Shown here: one piece after another, positions 25,407 through 33,754 of the stretch
How the letters are laid out: each line of letters begins with the position of its first letter
Position numbering within the stretch: position 1 is the stretch's first letter
NCBI GenBank assembly: GCA_963761655.1
Contig: CAVXHI010000002.1
Location: 496,001 to 560,000 of the forward strand
Origin: RYN-122 sp963761655
GTDB taxonomy: Bacteria > Actinomycetota > Actinomycetes > Mycobacteriales > SCTD01
DNA: 64,000 nucleotides
Direction: 5' to 3'
The notes under the pieces: generated by a model
The model's input: the letters and a program-made list of their open reading frames with translations, nothing else
Database searches by the model: none
Told to the model about the DNA's origin: nothing
Position numbers and translations under genes: made by a program

Positions 25407-26635
25407 GCCGGGGGCTCGGGAAGGGCGCCCGCGAGGGGACCGGCGACCAGGCCGACCTGCCAGGAGCGGGCGCCCGAGGCGCGCAGCGCGGCGGCGACGG
25501 TCTGCTCGGTGACCTCCTCGGGCGGCGACCAGGCGAGCCGGCGGACGGCGTCGGGCTGGACGAGGTTCTCCTGCGGCAGGCCGTGCTGCTCGGCGAGCGC
25601 CGTCGTGACGGCCCGGACCCGGGCGAGCCGGGCGGCAGCGGCGGGGTCGCGCTCGGCCCAGCGGTTCGGCGGCGGCGGTCCGTCACCGGTGGCGACCGGG
25701 GCGGGCAGCTGGTCCTCGGGCAGGGCGGCCGCCTCGCTCAGCGCACCGAACCAGGCGTCGACGTGCCGGCGGGTGGAGCGGCCGCCGAAGACCGGCAGCT
25801 CGAGCAGACCCGCCTTCGACGTCGGGTTCGCGACCACGGCGGCGACCAGGGCGGCGTCGGGGAGGATCCGCCCGGGCGCGGTGTCCCGGCCGCGGGCCAT
25901 CGTGTCCCGGAGCTGCCAGAGCGCCCGGGCGGCGGCGTACTGGCGGCGCGTGCGCAGCCGGTGCAGGCCGGAGACCCGCCGCCACGGGTCGACCCGGGGC
26001 GCGGGCGGCGGCGCGAGGCGGACGGCGTCGAACTCCTCGTAGGCCCAGTCGAGCTTGCCCTGACGCCGGAGCTCGGCCTCCAGCACGTCGCGCAGCTCGA
26101 CCAGGACCTCGACGTCGAGGGCGGCGTAGACGAGCCAGTCGTCGGGCAGCGGGCGGGTCGACCAGTCGGCGGCGCTGTGGCCCTTCTCCAGGTGGAGGCC
26201 GAGCAGGCCCTCGACCATCGCGCCCAGACCGACCCGCTCGAGCCCGGCGAGGCGGCCGCCCAGCTCGGTGTCGAACACGCGCGGCGGCACGAGGCCGACC
26301 TCGGCGAGGCAGGCGAGGTCCTGGCTGGCGGCGTGCAGGACCCACTCGTCGGTCTGCAGGACCTGGCCCAGGACCGAGAGGTCGGGGCAGGCGATCGGGT
26401 CGATCAGCGCCGTGCCCGCCCCCGCGCGGCGCAGCTGCACGAGGTAGGCCCGCTGGCTGTAGCGGTAGCCGGAGGCGCGCTCGGCGTCGACCGCGACCGG
26501 GCCGGTGCCCTGTGCGAAGCGCACGACCACCTCGGCGAGCGCCGCCGCGGTCTCGACCACGGGAGGGACGCCGTCGCGCGGGGCGAGCAGCGGGACGGCC
26601 GCCTGCGGCTCGGCGGCGTCCGCAGCGGTGGTCAC
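25403..26635 (-). CDS. Ribonuclease D family 3'-5' exonuclease with HRDC domain
   Basis: A 410-residue DEDDy exonuclease. ExoI 'VAVDAERASGYRYSQRAYLVQL' in shortened form supplies D-x-E, ExoII 'HAASQDLACL' the second Asp, and ExoIII 'YAALDVEVLVEL' the Tyr and last Asp (residues about 45-180). An HRDC domain follows ('LHRLRTRRQYAAARALWQLRD'). It trims 3' ends of structured RNAs. In actinobacteria rnd-type genes usually lie next to DUF3000 and hemE, both present within 6 kb here. GTG 26635 is preceded by TAGGCT at 8 nt. Confidence 0.9.
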   Translation of the reverse strand: MTTAADAAEPQAAVPLLAPRDGVPPVVETAAALAEVVVRFAQGTGPVAVDAERASGYRYSQRAYLVQLRRAGAGTALIDPIACPDLSVLGQVLQTDEWVLHAASQDLACLAEVGLVPPRVFDTELGGRLAGLERVGLGAMVEGLLGLHLEKGHSAADWSTRPLPDDWLVYAALDVEVLVELRDVLEAELRRQGKLDWAYEEFDAVRLAPPPAPRVDPWRRVSGLHRLRTRRQYAAARALWQLRDTMARGRDTAPGRILPDAALVAAVVANPTSKAGLLELPVFGGRSTRRHVDAWFGALSEAAALPEDQLPAPVATGDGPPPPNRWAERDPAAAARLARVRAVTTALAEQHGLPQENLVQPDAVRRLAWSPPEEVTEQTVAAALRASGARSWQVGLVAGPLAGALPEPPA

Positions 26636-26643
26636 GAGGGGTC

Positions 26644-26649
26644 AGCCTA
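26644..26649 (-). promoter_or_regulatory. -10-like TAGGCT before RNase D gene
   Basis: On the minus strand TAGGCT ends 8 nt before the GTG at 26635, with no ribosome site between. Confidence 0.45.
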
Positions 26650-26680
26650 GGCGGGGGACCCCCGGCAGCGGGGGAGGCTG

Positions 26681-27412
26681 CTAGCGGATCGCCCCGGCCC
26701 GCATGGTCAGGGCGACCATCTCGGCGCGGTCGCCGGTGCCGAGCTTGCGGGCGATGCGGGCGAGGTGGCTCTTGACGGTGAGCGCCGACAGGCCGAGGAG
26801 CTCCCCGATCTGCTTGTTGCTCTGGCCGTCGGCGACCAGGCGCAGGACCTCGATCTCGCGGCCGGACAGCTCGCTGACCCCCGTGTCGACGGGGCCGCCG
26901 CGCAGGCCGGCGGCGAGCAGGGACGCGACCGACGGGTCGGCGTAGACGCCGCCGTCGAGCACGCGGCGCACGCCGTCCGCGACGACGGTGGGGGAGGCGG
27001 TCTTGAGCAGGTAGCCCTGGGCGCCGGCGACGAAGGCGGCCCGCACGCTGTAGGGGTCGTCGGCCGCGGACAGCACGACGAGGCGCGGCCAGCCGGCCTT
27101 CCGGAGGTCGGCGAGCAGGTCCAGGCCGCTGCCGTCGGGCAGGCCGAGGTCGAGCAGGCACAGCTCGCGCGGGCCGGACAGGTTGGCCCGGGCCCGGGCC
27201 TCGCCGAGGGTCGCGGCCTCCACGACCTCGCGGGCGCCCATGGCCCGCAGGCGCAGGACCATCGACTCGCGGACCAGCGGGTGGTCGTCGACGACCATCG
27301 CGGTGAAGCCGGTGGGGGAGCCGCCGGGCTGCGAGGGGATGCTGGCCAGGGCCGGCCGCGGTCCCGGGGTCGTGATCGGGCTGTCCAGGCCGGCTGCCAC
27401 CGCGTCCTCCAC
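26681..27412 (-). CDS. NarL/FixJ-family response regulator
   Basis: Receiver domain with 'VVDDHPLVRESM', phospho-acceptor Asp in 'LCLLDLGLPDG', Ser in 'VLSAAD' and Lys in 'YLLKTAS', followed by a LuxR helix-turn-helix ('LSGREIEVLRLVADGQSNKQIGELLGLSALTVKSHL' region, residues about 180-235). The start is uncertain: GTG 27412 gives 243 residues with a 37-residue disordered leader, while the ATG at 27300 begins exactly at the receiver. It is divergent from a membrane protein and a histidine kinase, which are its probable partners. Confidence 0.85.
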   Translation of the reverse strand: MEDAVAAGLDSPITTPGPRPALASIPSQPGGSPTGFTAMVVDDHPLVRESMVLRLRAMGAREVVEAATLGEARARANLSGPRELCLLDLGLPDGSGLDLLADLRKAGWPRLVVLSAADDPYSVRAAFVAGAQGYLLKTASPTVVADGVRRVLDGGVYADPSVASLLAAGLRGGPVDTGVSELSGREIEVLRLVADGQSNKQIGELLGLSALTVKSHLARIARKLGTGDRAEMVALTMRAGAIR

Positions 27413-27580
27413 GTCTGTCGGCGGGGCGGTCTCGCCTCGCAGGTCCTGTGTCGGCGTCCCCGGGCCCCGGCTGTAGGCCGTCCCGGTCCGCGCTGGGCCG
27501 ACCGGCCCCCTCCGCCGTCGGCCGGCTGCAGTACGCCGATCGGGCGACAGGGCCGTTCCGGGCTCCACTCCGGGGCCGGG

Positions 27581-29020
27581 ATGACCGAGACACCGAGCAT
27601 GACCCGGCTGCCGCACGCCGTCTCCGGGTCCCCGGCTGCCCGCGCGGCGGTGACCCCGGCCCGGACCGTCCGCCGGGCCGCCGCCCTGTGGCTGGTGCTG
27701 GCCGTGCTCCTCGCCGCCGCCCTCGGGTGGGGCGGTCCGCCGCTGTGGGCCGCTCCGGCGCTGGCCGTCGTCGTCGGGCTGGCCGAGGTCGCCGTCGTGC
27801 ACCTGCAGTTCGGCCGGCAGCGCTGGACCTTCTCCCTCACCGAGGCGGCCCTCGCGGCCGCCCTGGTCTCGCAGGGCGGCGCCTGGCCGGTCCTCGGGGT
27901 CGCCGTCGGTGCCGGCGCCGCCCAGCTGCTCCGCGCCCAGCCGCGGCTCAAGACGCAGTACAACGTCGCCCAGTTCGCCCTGGCGACCGCCGGGGCCTGC
28001 GCGGCCGCGTCGCTGGCCGGCGGGGGCTACGCCGGTGCCGTGACGGGGGTCGCGGTCTTCTTCGTGCTCAACCACGCCCTGACCGGGCTGGCCGTCGCCG
28101 TCACCAGCCGGCAGCGCTTCCTGTCGCTCGTGCTCTCGAGCGCCCCGCTGTCTGCCCTGCACGCGGCGGGCAACGCCAGTCTCGGCCTGCTCGCCGTGCA
28201 CCTGTCCCGGACCTCGCCCGTCGGGCTCCTCGGACTGGTCGTCCCGCTCGCACTGCTGTGGACCTCCTACGACCAGCAGACCCGGCGCGCCGCGGAGGCC
28301 CGGCTGTTCGAGGAGCTCGCCCGCGGCCAGGAGCGGGCCAGCGCCCGGTCCGCGGACTCCTCCGCCAGGGTCGTCCTCACGGCCGCGGCGCGCCTGCTCG
28401 GCGGCGCCGACGTCGAGATGGTGCTGCTCGCCGCGGACGGCCCGGTCCGCTACGCGGGGGACGAGAACGGGACGCCGCTGAGGGTGCGGGTCGACCCCGG
28501 GGCGTTCGACGAGCCCTGGGTGGTGCGCGCCCTCGGGCAGCGCGGCATCGCCTGCGGCGTGGAGGACGGCCGGCCCTGGTGCTCCGCCGTCCTCGGACCG
28601 CGGGACGCGCCGCTGGCGGTCCTGCTCGCCCGCCGGAGCGCCGGCGCCGCCGCCTTCGCCCGGCAGGAGACCCGGATGGCGTCCGTCCTGGTGGGCCAGG
28701 CCGAGGCCTGGCTCTCGGTCGCCGACCTCTCGGCCCGGCACAGCTCGGCCGCCCGGGCCCTCGGCGACCTCGGTGCGGAGACCGCCCCGGCGCTCGCCCT
28801 GCTGCGCGACAGCGCGGAGCGGCTCGCCCGCCTGACCGTGGCCGACGGCGGCGTCGACGTCGTCGTCGAGGAGCTGCACCTGGTCGAGCGGGCCGTCGCC
28901 TCCCTGCTCGGAGCGGTGGCCCTCGCCGCCGAGCCCGACCTCCTGCAGCCCGCCCGCCGCCCGGCCGAGGCGCCCGCCCGCCCGGCCGCCGACTGGACCT
29001 CCACGGGCGTGTTCCGGTGA
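27581..29020 (+). CDS. Membrane protein with GAF-like cytosolic domain, two-component partner
   Basis: A 479-residue protein. The first 230 residues carry six to seven hydrophobic helices like a MASE-type sensor ('YNVAQFALATAGACAAASLAGG'-like stretch, 'NHALTGLAVAV'). The C-terminal half has a GAF-like arrangement ('RVVLTAAARLLGGADVEMVLLAADGPVRYAG' in part, 'FARQETRMASVLVGQAEAWLS') but no histidine-kinase core. Its stop overlaps the following kinase gene by GTGA, so the two probably form one sensing complex with the divergent NarL-type regulator. ATG 27581 was chosen; ATG 27599 is an alternative. Confidence 0.7.
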   Translation: MTETPSMTRLPHAVSGSPAARAAVTPARTVRRAAALWLVLAVLLAAALGWGGPPLWAAPALAVVVGLAEVAVVHLQFGRQRWTFSLTEAALAAALVSQGGAWPVLGVAVGAGAAQLLRAQPRLKTQYNVAQFALATAGACAAASLAGGGYAGAVTGVAVFFVLNHALTGLAVAVTSRQRFLSLVLSSAPLSALHAAGNASLGLLAVHLSRTSPVGLLGLVVPLALLWTSYDQQTRRAAEARLFEELARGQERASARSADSSARVVLTAAARLLGGADVEMVLLAADGPVRYAGDENGTPLRVRVDPGAFDEPWVVRALGQRGIACGVEDGRPWCSAVLGPRDAPLAVLLARRSAGAAAFARQETRMASVLVGQAEAWLSVADLSARHSSAARALGDLGAETAPALALLRDSAERLARLTVADGGVDVVVEELHLVERAVASLLGAVALAAEPDLLQPARRPAEAPARPAADWTSTGVFR

Positions 29021-30113
29021 CGCGCCGCCCCGGGCTGCCCCTCACCGTCTGGACCGGCCTGCTGGCCGGCGCCACGGTGGCCGCGGCCGGCGGCACCGCG
29101 GCCGCCGTCCTGGCCGCACACGGCCGGCTGGACCGCGTCGCCCTGGGAGCCCTCGGCGCCGGCAGCGTCGTCGGCTGCTGCTGTCCCTGGTCGCCGTCGC
29201 TGCGGCCGCCCGGGTGGGTCGCGGGCTGCGCCGCCTGCGCGACGACGCCCGGCTCCGGGTCCGCGAGCCCGCCGCGCCCCTCACCGCCGCCGAGCGACCG
29301 GTCCTCGTGTCCACCGAGCTGGTCGAGCTGGCCCGGGCGCTCGACGCCCTGCACCTGCGCGTCCGGATGTCGGACGAGCTGGGGGAGCGCTCCCGCCGGG
29401 AGGCCGAGACGGCGTCGGCGGGCGTCTTCGAGCTGCTGTCCGGCCTGGTCGCCGCCGAGGAGGGCGCCCGGGGGCAGCTGGCGGCCGAGCTGCACGACAC
29501 CGTCGCCCAGTCGCTCATGATCGCCCGCGGGCTCCTCGCCCACCCCGTGCCCGACCTCGTCCGGCTGTCGGACTACGTCGAGGACGCCGAGGAGCAGGTC
29601 CGCGCGGTCATGGCGCGGACCCGTCCGCCTGCCCTGCGCGACGGCGACCTCGCCGGCGCGGTGTCCGGCCTGCAGGCCGACGTCCGCGCCCGGTACGGCC
29701 TGGCCGTCGAAGTCAGCTGGCCGACGGCGCCGCACCCGCTGCCCGCGGCGTCGGCCGTCATCGTCTACCGGTTCTTCCAGGAGGCGCTGCTGAACGTCGT
29801 CAAGCACGCCGACGTCGACGACGCGCTCCTGGTGCTCGCGGTCGACGACGACGCCGTCCGCGCCTCCGTGTCGGACGACGGCCCCGGCTTCGACCCGCTC
29901 GCCGTCCGCCCCGACCGCGGCCGCCACGTGGGCCTGGGGCTCCTGCGCGAGCGTGCCCGGCTCGCCGGCGGCGCGCTCACGGTGGACAGCACGCCCGGCG
30001 GCGGGACCCGGCTGAGCCTGTGCCTGCCGCGGCCCGCGGGCGGACCGGTCGCGGTGCCCCACCAGGCGGTACCGCCGCGCTCCGCAGGGGTCAGCGAGGG
30101 CGCAGGGCGGTGA
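29017..30113 (+). pseudogene. Sensor histidine kinase, NarX/HisKA_3 type (one frameshift)
   Basis: The N-terminus has a helix at 'LPLTVWTGLLAGATVAAAGG' and a second one interrupted by a single-base loss near 29173, where the frame changes from '...GAGSVVG' to 'LLLSLVAVAAAARVGRGL'. Downstream the reading is intact: dimerisation/phosphoacceptor 'AAELHDTVAQSLMIARG', then HATPase_c with 'EALLNVVKHADVDDALL', 'VSDDGPGF' and 'GLGLLRERARLAGG'. One inserted base would restore about 365 codons. It lies in an operon with the preceding membrane protein. The 3' end overlaps the convergent DUF3000 gene by 23 bp. Confidence 0.8.
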
Positions 30114-30678
30114 CGCCCACGGGCGGGAGCCCGGCGGTGGCCGACAGCAGCGCGCACCAGGCCTGCAGGTGCGCGACGAGGTCCAGCCGCCCGGACGCGT
30201 CCTCGACCGCGGTCCAGGACGCCCGCACCTCGACCTCGCTCGCGTCCTCCGGCTCGGCGATCTGCCCGAACCGGGTCGACACGGTGCGAGTCACCGTGCC
30301 ACCGGCCGCCACGTGGACGGCGCCCTGCTCCTCGAGCGCCTCGGTCAGCCAGGACCAGCCGACCCGGCCCAGCGACGGGTCGGTCGCCATCTCGGTCTCG
30401 ACCTCGCACGACACGAACGCCACCACCCGGGTGGTGCCCTGCCAGCCGTCCTGGCCGTCGGGGTCGTGCAGGACGACGAAGCGCCCGCTGCCGACCTCCT
30501 CGCCGTCCCGGTCGACGTCCGCGGCGACGGCGACGGCGTGCGGGGCCATCCGGGTCGGGGCCGGCACGGTCCGCAGCTCCAGGCCCGGCCGCTGGCCCCG
30601 GGACAGCGCGTCGGTGAGCTCCTGCACGGCGTCCCGGAAGCCCGCGGGCGCGGCCAGCGGCTCGAGCGGCAGGGTCAC
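30091..30678 (-). CDS. DUF3000 domain-containing protein
   Basis: A 195-residue soluble protein of the actinobacterial DUF3000 family: 'AGFRDAVQELTDALSRGQRPGLELRTVPAP' in outline at the N-terminus, 'SGRFVVLHDPDGQDGWQGTTRVVAFVS' in the centre, and 'SWTAVEDASGRLDLVAHLQAWCALL' near the end. Function is not established. The family usually sits between hemE and the RNase D gene, as it does here with a two-component system and exporter interposed. The GTG at 30678 is preceded by TACCCT at 6 nt. Confidence 0.85.
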   Translation of the reverse strand: MTLPLEPLAAPAGFRDAVQELTDALSRGQRPGLELRTVPAPTRMAPHAVAVAADVDRDGEEVGSGRFVVLHDPDGQDGWQGTTRVVAFVSCEVETEMATDPSLGRVGWSWLTEALEEQGAVHVAAGGTVTRTVSTRFGQIAEPEDASEVEVRASWTAVEDASGRLDLVAHLQAWCALLSATAGLPPVGVTALRPR

Positions 30679-30684
30679 AGCGGG

Positions 30685-30690
30685 AGGGTA
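30685..30690 (-). promoter_or_regulatory. -10-like TACCCT before DUF3000 gene
   Basis: On the minus strand TACCCT ends 6 nt before the GTG at 30678. It lies 28 bp from the opposing box of the divergent exporter gene. Confidence 0.4.
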
Positions 30691-30718
30691 GGCGCGGCCG
30701 GCCTCCCGTCCCGGCTCC

Positions 30719-30724
30719 TAGGCT
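30719..30724 (+). promoter_or_regulatory. -10-like TAGGCT before DMT transporter
   Basis: TAGGCT ends 7 nt before the GTG at 30732; no Shine-Dalgarno sequence is present. Confidence 0.45.
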
Positions 30725-30731
30725 GACCGGC

Positions 30732-31577
30732 GTGTCGGTCCTGCTCGCGCTGCTCGCCAGCGCCCTGTGGGGCACGGGCGACTTCCTCGGCGGCAGCGCC
30801 AGCCGGCGGCTCCCGGCGCTGTCGGTGGTCGGCGCCTCGCAGCTGGTCGCCCTGCTGGCCCTCGTCCCGGTCGCCGCCGCGGCGGGGGAGCTCGGTGCGG
30901 ACCGCGGCTACGTCGTCCCGGCCGTCCTCGCCGGGGTCTGCGGACTGGGCGGGCTCGGGGCGTTCTACCGGGCGCTCGCGACCGGGCGCATGGGCGTGGT
31001 GGCCCCGGTGGCGGCGCTCGGGGCAGTGGTCCCGCTGCTCGCCGGCCTGGTCGACGGCGAGGCGCCGAGCGCGCTGCAGCTCGTGGGGGTCGCGGTCGCC
31101 CTCGCCGGGGTGGTGCTGGCCAGCGGCCCGGAGCTGAAGGGGGGAGCAGGGGTCCGTCCGCTGCTGCTCGCCCTCGTCGCGGCCCTGGGCTTCGGGCTGG
31201 TGCTCCCGCTGGTGGCCCGCGGCAGCGAGAGCAGCACGCTCATGACCCTGCTGACCATGCGCCTCACCTCGGTGGGGCTGCTGACCGTGCTCCTGCTCGC
31301 GACCGTCCGCCGTCAGGGCTGGGAGCGCGGGGTGCGGCGCCGGGACCTCGGGCTGCTCGCCGTCATCGGTGCGGCGGACGTCGCGGCCAACGGCGCCTTC
31401 GCGGCGGCCGCGTCCCACGCGGGGGCGCTGGTCAGCATCACCGGCGTGCTGGCCTCGCTCTACCCCGTCGTGACCGTGCTGCTGGCGCGGCAGTTCCTCG
31501 GCGAGCGGCTGCGGCCCGTGCAGGGGGCCGGGACCGCCACGGCGCTGGCCGGCGTCGTGCTGCTGGCCGCCGGCTGA
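30732..31577 (+). CDS. EamA/DMT superfamily transporter
   Basis: A 281-residue integral membrane protein with ten predicted helices in two EamA repeats. Repeat one begins 'LLALLASALWGTGDFLGGSAS' in part, and repeat two 'LLLALVAALGFGLVLPLVARG'. Family members export metabolites or amino acids; the substrate here is not evident. Charged residues are confined to the loops, and the GTG at 30732 places the first helix at residue 2. The small zinc-ribbon-like gene converges 16 bp downstream. Confidence 0.87.
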   Translation: MSVLLALLASALWGTGDFLGGSASRRLPALSVVGASQLVALLALVPVAAAAGELGADRGYVVPAVLAGVCGLGGLGAFYRALATGRMGVVAPVAALGAVVPLLAGLVDGEAPSALQLVGVAVALAGVVLASGPELKGGAGVRPLLLALVAALGFGLVLPLVARGSESSTLMTLLTMRLTSVGLLTVLLLATVRRQGWERGVRRRDLGLLAVIGAADVAANGAFAAAASHAGALVSITGVLASLYPVVTVLLARQFLGERLRPVQGAGTATALAGVVLLAAG

Positions 31578-31593
31578 GGCGGCCCGACGCGGG

Positions 31594-31782
31594 TCAGGCG
31601 GCCAGCGACACCAGGACGACGTCGTCGTGGTGGCCGAGGACCACGGCGGAGCCGCAGTCGACGCAGACGAGGTCGAGGCAGTCCTCGCCGTGGCCGTCCT
31701 CGCACGGGGGGACCTCGAAGACGGTGACGTCGGCGCAGTCGGTGCAGAAGCGGTGGGTGCTGTTGCTCGTTCCGAAGCTCAT
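31594..31782 (-). CDS. Small Cys-rich (zinc-ribbon-like) protein
   Basis: A 62-residue acidic protein with two CxxC pairs, 'RFCTDCADV' and 'LVCVDCGSAVVLG', and further Cys in 'PPCEDG' and 'EDCLD'. The CxxC pairs are spaced about 25 residues apart as in a zinc ribbon. The tail is hydrophobic ('DDVVLVSLAA'). ATG 31782 was chosen as the start that places the first Cys at residue 13. It is divergent from hemE across about 110 bp. Function is unknown. Confidence 0.65.
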   Translation of the reverse strand: MSFGTSNSTHRFCTDCADVTVFEVPPCEDGHGEDCLDLVCVDCGSAVVLGHHDDVVLVSLAA

Positions 31783-31879
31783 GGACCGAGAGTCACACCC
31801 GGGTCCGACAAGTCCGGTCAGGCGCGCCGGGCCCGTGGGACGGGTGTGACAGGAGTGACCCCGGCGGCTGCCCCTCTGG

Positions 31880-31885
31880 CAGGCT
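31880..31885 (+). promoter_or_regulatory. -10-like CAGGCT before hemE
   Basis: CAGGCT ends 6 nt before the GTG at 31892. It is a one-base variant of the TAGGCT boxes seen before several other genes here. Confidence 0.3.
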
Positions 31886-31891
31886 GAGCGG

Positions 31892-32923
31892 GTGACCAGC
31901 CCCGCGCACGACAGCGCCTTCCTCCGTGCCTGCCGGCGCGAGCCGGTCCCGCACACGCCGGTCTGGTTCATGCGCCAGGCGGGGCGCGCCCTGCCGGAGT
32001 ACCGCAAGCTCCGCGAGGGCACCGCCATGCTCGACTCCTGCCAGCGGCCCGACATGGTCGTCGAGATCACGCTGCAGCCCGTGCGCCGGTTCGGCGTCGA
32101 CGCCGCGATCTTCTTCTCCGACATCGTCGTGCCGCTCAAGGCCGTCGGCGTCGACCTCGACATCGTCCCCGGCGTCGGCCCCGTCGTGGCCGAGCCGTTC
32201 CGCACGCTCGCCGACCTCGACCGCCTCCCGGCCCTCACGCCCGACGACGTCCCCTACGTCACGGAGTCGGTGCAGGGCCTCGTCGGGGAGCTCGGCGCGA
32301 CCCCGCTGATCGGCTTCGCGGGCGCGCCCTTCACCCTCGCCAGCTACCTCGTCGAGGGCGGCCCGAGCAAGGACCAGCGCCGCACCAAGGCCCTCATGTA
32401 CGGCGAGCCCGAGCTCTGGGCCGGCCTCATGGAGCGGCTCGCCGTCATCACGACCGCCTTCCTGCGCGTCCAGGTCGACGCCGGGGCGAGCGCGGTCCAG
32501 CTGTTCGACTCCTGGGTGGGAGCCCTCCCGGCGGCGGACTACCGGCAGCACGTCCAGCCGCACAGCGCCCGCGTGCTCGCCGCCCTGTCCGACGTCCCCC
32601 GCATCCACTTCGGCGTCGGCACCGGCGAGCTCCTGCACGACATGGGCCAGGCCGGGGCGGACGTCGTCGGCGTCGACTGGCGCGTCCCGCTCGACGAGGC
32701 CGTCCGCCGGGTGGGCCCGGGCAAGGCCGTGCAGGGCAACCTCGACCCCACCCTCGTGTTCGCCCCGACGTCGGTGGTCCGCGAGAAGACCGCCGCCGTC
32801 GTGGCGGCCGGGCGGGCCGCCGAGGGCCACGTGTTCAACCTCGGCCACGGCGTCCTGCCCGAGACCGACCCGGACGTGCTCGCCCGGGTCGTCGACCACG
32901 TGCACGAGCTGACCGCGGGCTGA
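31892..32923 (+). CDS. hemE: Uroporphyrinogen decarboxylase
   Basis: A 343-residue enzyme converting uroporphyrinogen III to coproporphyrinogen III in haem synthesis. The N-terminal signature 'VWFMRQAGRALPEYRKLREG' supplies the Arg residues that bind substrate carboxylates. 'ATDAAI'-equivalent 'GVDAAIFFSDIVVPLKAVG' carries the catalytic-site Asp; 'LIGFAGAPFTLASYLVEGG' and 'VQLFDSWVGAL' are also typical. Length is normal. hemY and hemQ follow 3 kb downstream, so the cell uses the coproporphyrin-dependent route. The next gene starts 3 bp after the stop. Confidence 0.96.
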   Translation: MTSPAHDSAFLRACRREPVPHTPVWFMRQAGRALPEYRKLREGTAMLDSCQRPDMVVEITLQPVRRFGVDAAIFFSDIVVPLKAVGVDLDIVPGVGPVVAEPFRTLADLDRLPALTPDDVPYVTESVQGLVGELGATPLIGFAGAPFTLASYLVEGGPSKDQRRTKALMYGEPELWAGLMERLAVITTAFLRVQVDAGASAVQLFDSWVGALPAADYRQHVQPHSARVLAALSDVPRIHFGVGTGELLHDMGQAGADVVGVDWRVPLDEAVRRVGPGKAVQGNLDPTLVFAPTSVVREKTAAVVAAGRAAEGHVFNLGHGVLPETDPDVLARVVDHVHELTAG

Positions 32924-32926
32924 CCC

Positions 32927-33751
32927 GTGGGGCTCTCGGACAAGCTCGGCCGGGCCGCGCTGAGCGGCGGCCGCCTCGCCGCGACCGGTGCCGTCGCGGC
33001 CGCGCGGGCGGGTGCCGGGGCGGTGGCGAAGCGCCGCGCGACCGCGGCCCTCGGGCGCCTGCCCGACGACGTCCTCGCCCGGGCCCTCGCCGACCTCGAC
33101 ACCGTCGCCGCGGGCGGCCCGGTCGAGCCGGGCGTCCTGCCTGCCGCCGTCGCCTGGCCCCGCAGCACGAGGAGGCACAGGCACGACGGCCGCGGCCGAG
33201 ACCTGCGCGGCCCGGACGTCCCCGCCCCGCCGCCGAGCACGCTGGTCGACGCCGTCCTGGACCTCGTCGACCCGCAGGACCCGTCGGTCGCGGTCGGCGG
33301 GCTCCTGCTGCGGGTGCCCGCGCTCGAGGGCCTCGCCGGGGAGGCCGCCGAGCTCGCCGTGCTGTTCGCGCTCGACAGCGTGCTCGGCGGGGCGGGCGAG
33401 GGCGACGCGACCGACACCTACCGGACACCCCGCGAGCACCTCGGGCTGTGCGACGCCCAAGGGCGGCTGCTGGCCTGGCAGCCGGTCGCCGGGAAGACCG
33501 GCCCGTACGTGCACCCGCGGCACGAGCGCTTCGGGCCGGACGGCTGCCTGGTGGCCCGCACCGTCCAGGGCGGCAGCGCGGTGCTGCACCCCGACGGCGT
33601 CGTCGCCCTGCACCGCGATCCCGAGGGACTCCTCACCGACCGGGACGGCGCGCCCGCCGCCCACGTCGAGCGCACCGAGCTGCTGGACGTCCTCGTGCCG
33701 GACGGTGGTCCGCTGTCCCTGCTGGCGCTGGTCGCGCTGCTGCTGCCCTGA
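32927..33751 (+). CDS. Hypothetical protein downstream of hemE
   Basis: A 274-residue protein starting at GTG 3 bp after hemE, so probably co-transcribed. The N-terminal 60 residues are a basic, Ala-rich helix ('AVAAARAGAGAVAKRRATAALG'-like). A linker rich in Arg and Pro follows, then a mostly beta domain with 'DTYRTPREHLGLCDAQGRLLAWQP' in shortened form and a hydrophobic tail ('LSLLALVALLLP'). I do not recognise a family. There is no signal peptide. The convergent exporter gene ends 3 bp downstream. Confidence 0.6.
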   Translation: MGLSDKLGRAALSGGRLAATGAVAAARAGAGAVAKRRATAALGRLPDDVLARALADLDTVAAGGPVEPGVLPAAVAWPRSTRRHRHDGRGRDLRGPDVPAPPPSTLVDAVLDLVDPQDPSVAVGGLLLRVPALEGLAGEAAELAVLFALDSVLGGAGEGDATDTYRTPREHLGLCDAQGRLLAWQPVAGKTGPYVHPRHERFGPDGCLVARTVQGGSAVLHPDGVVALHRDPEGLLTDRDGAPAAHVERTELLDVLVPDGGPLSLLALVALLLP

Positions 33752-33754
33752 GGG

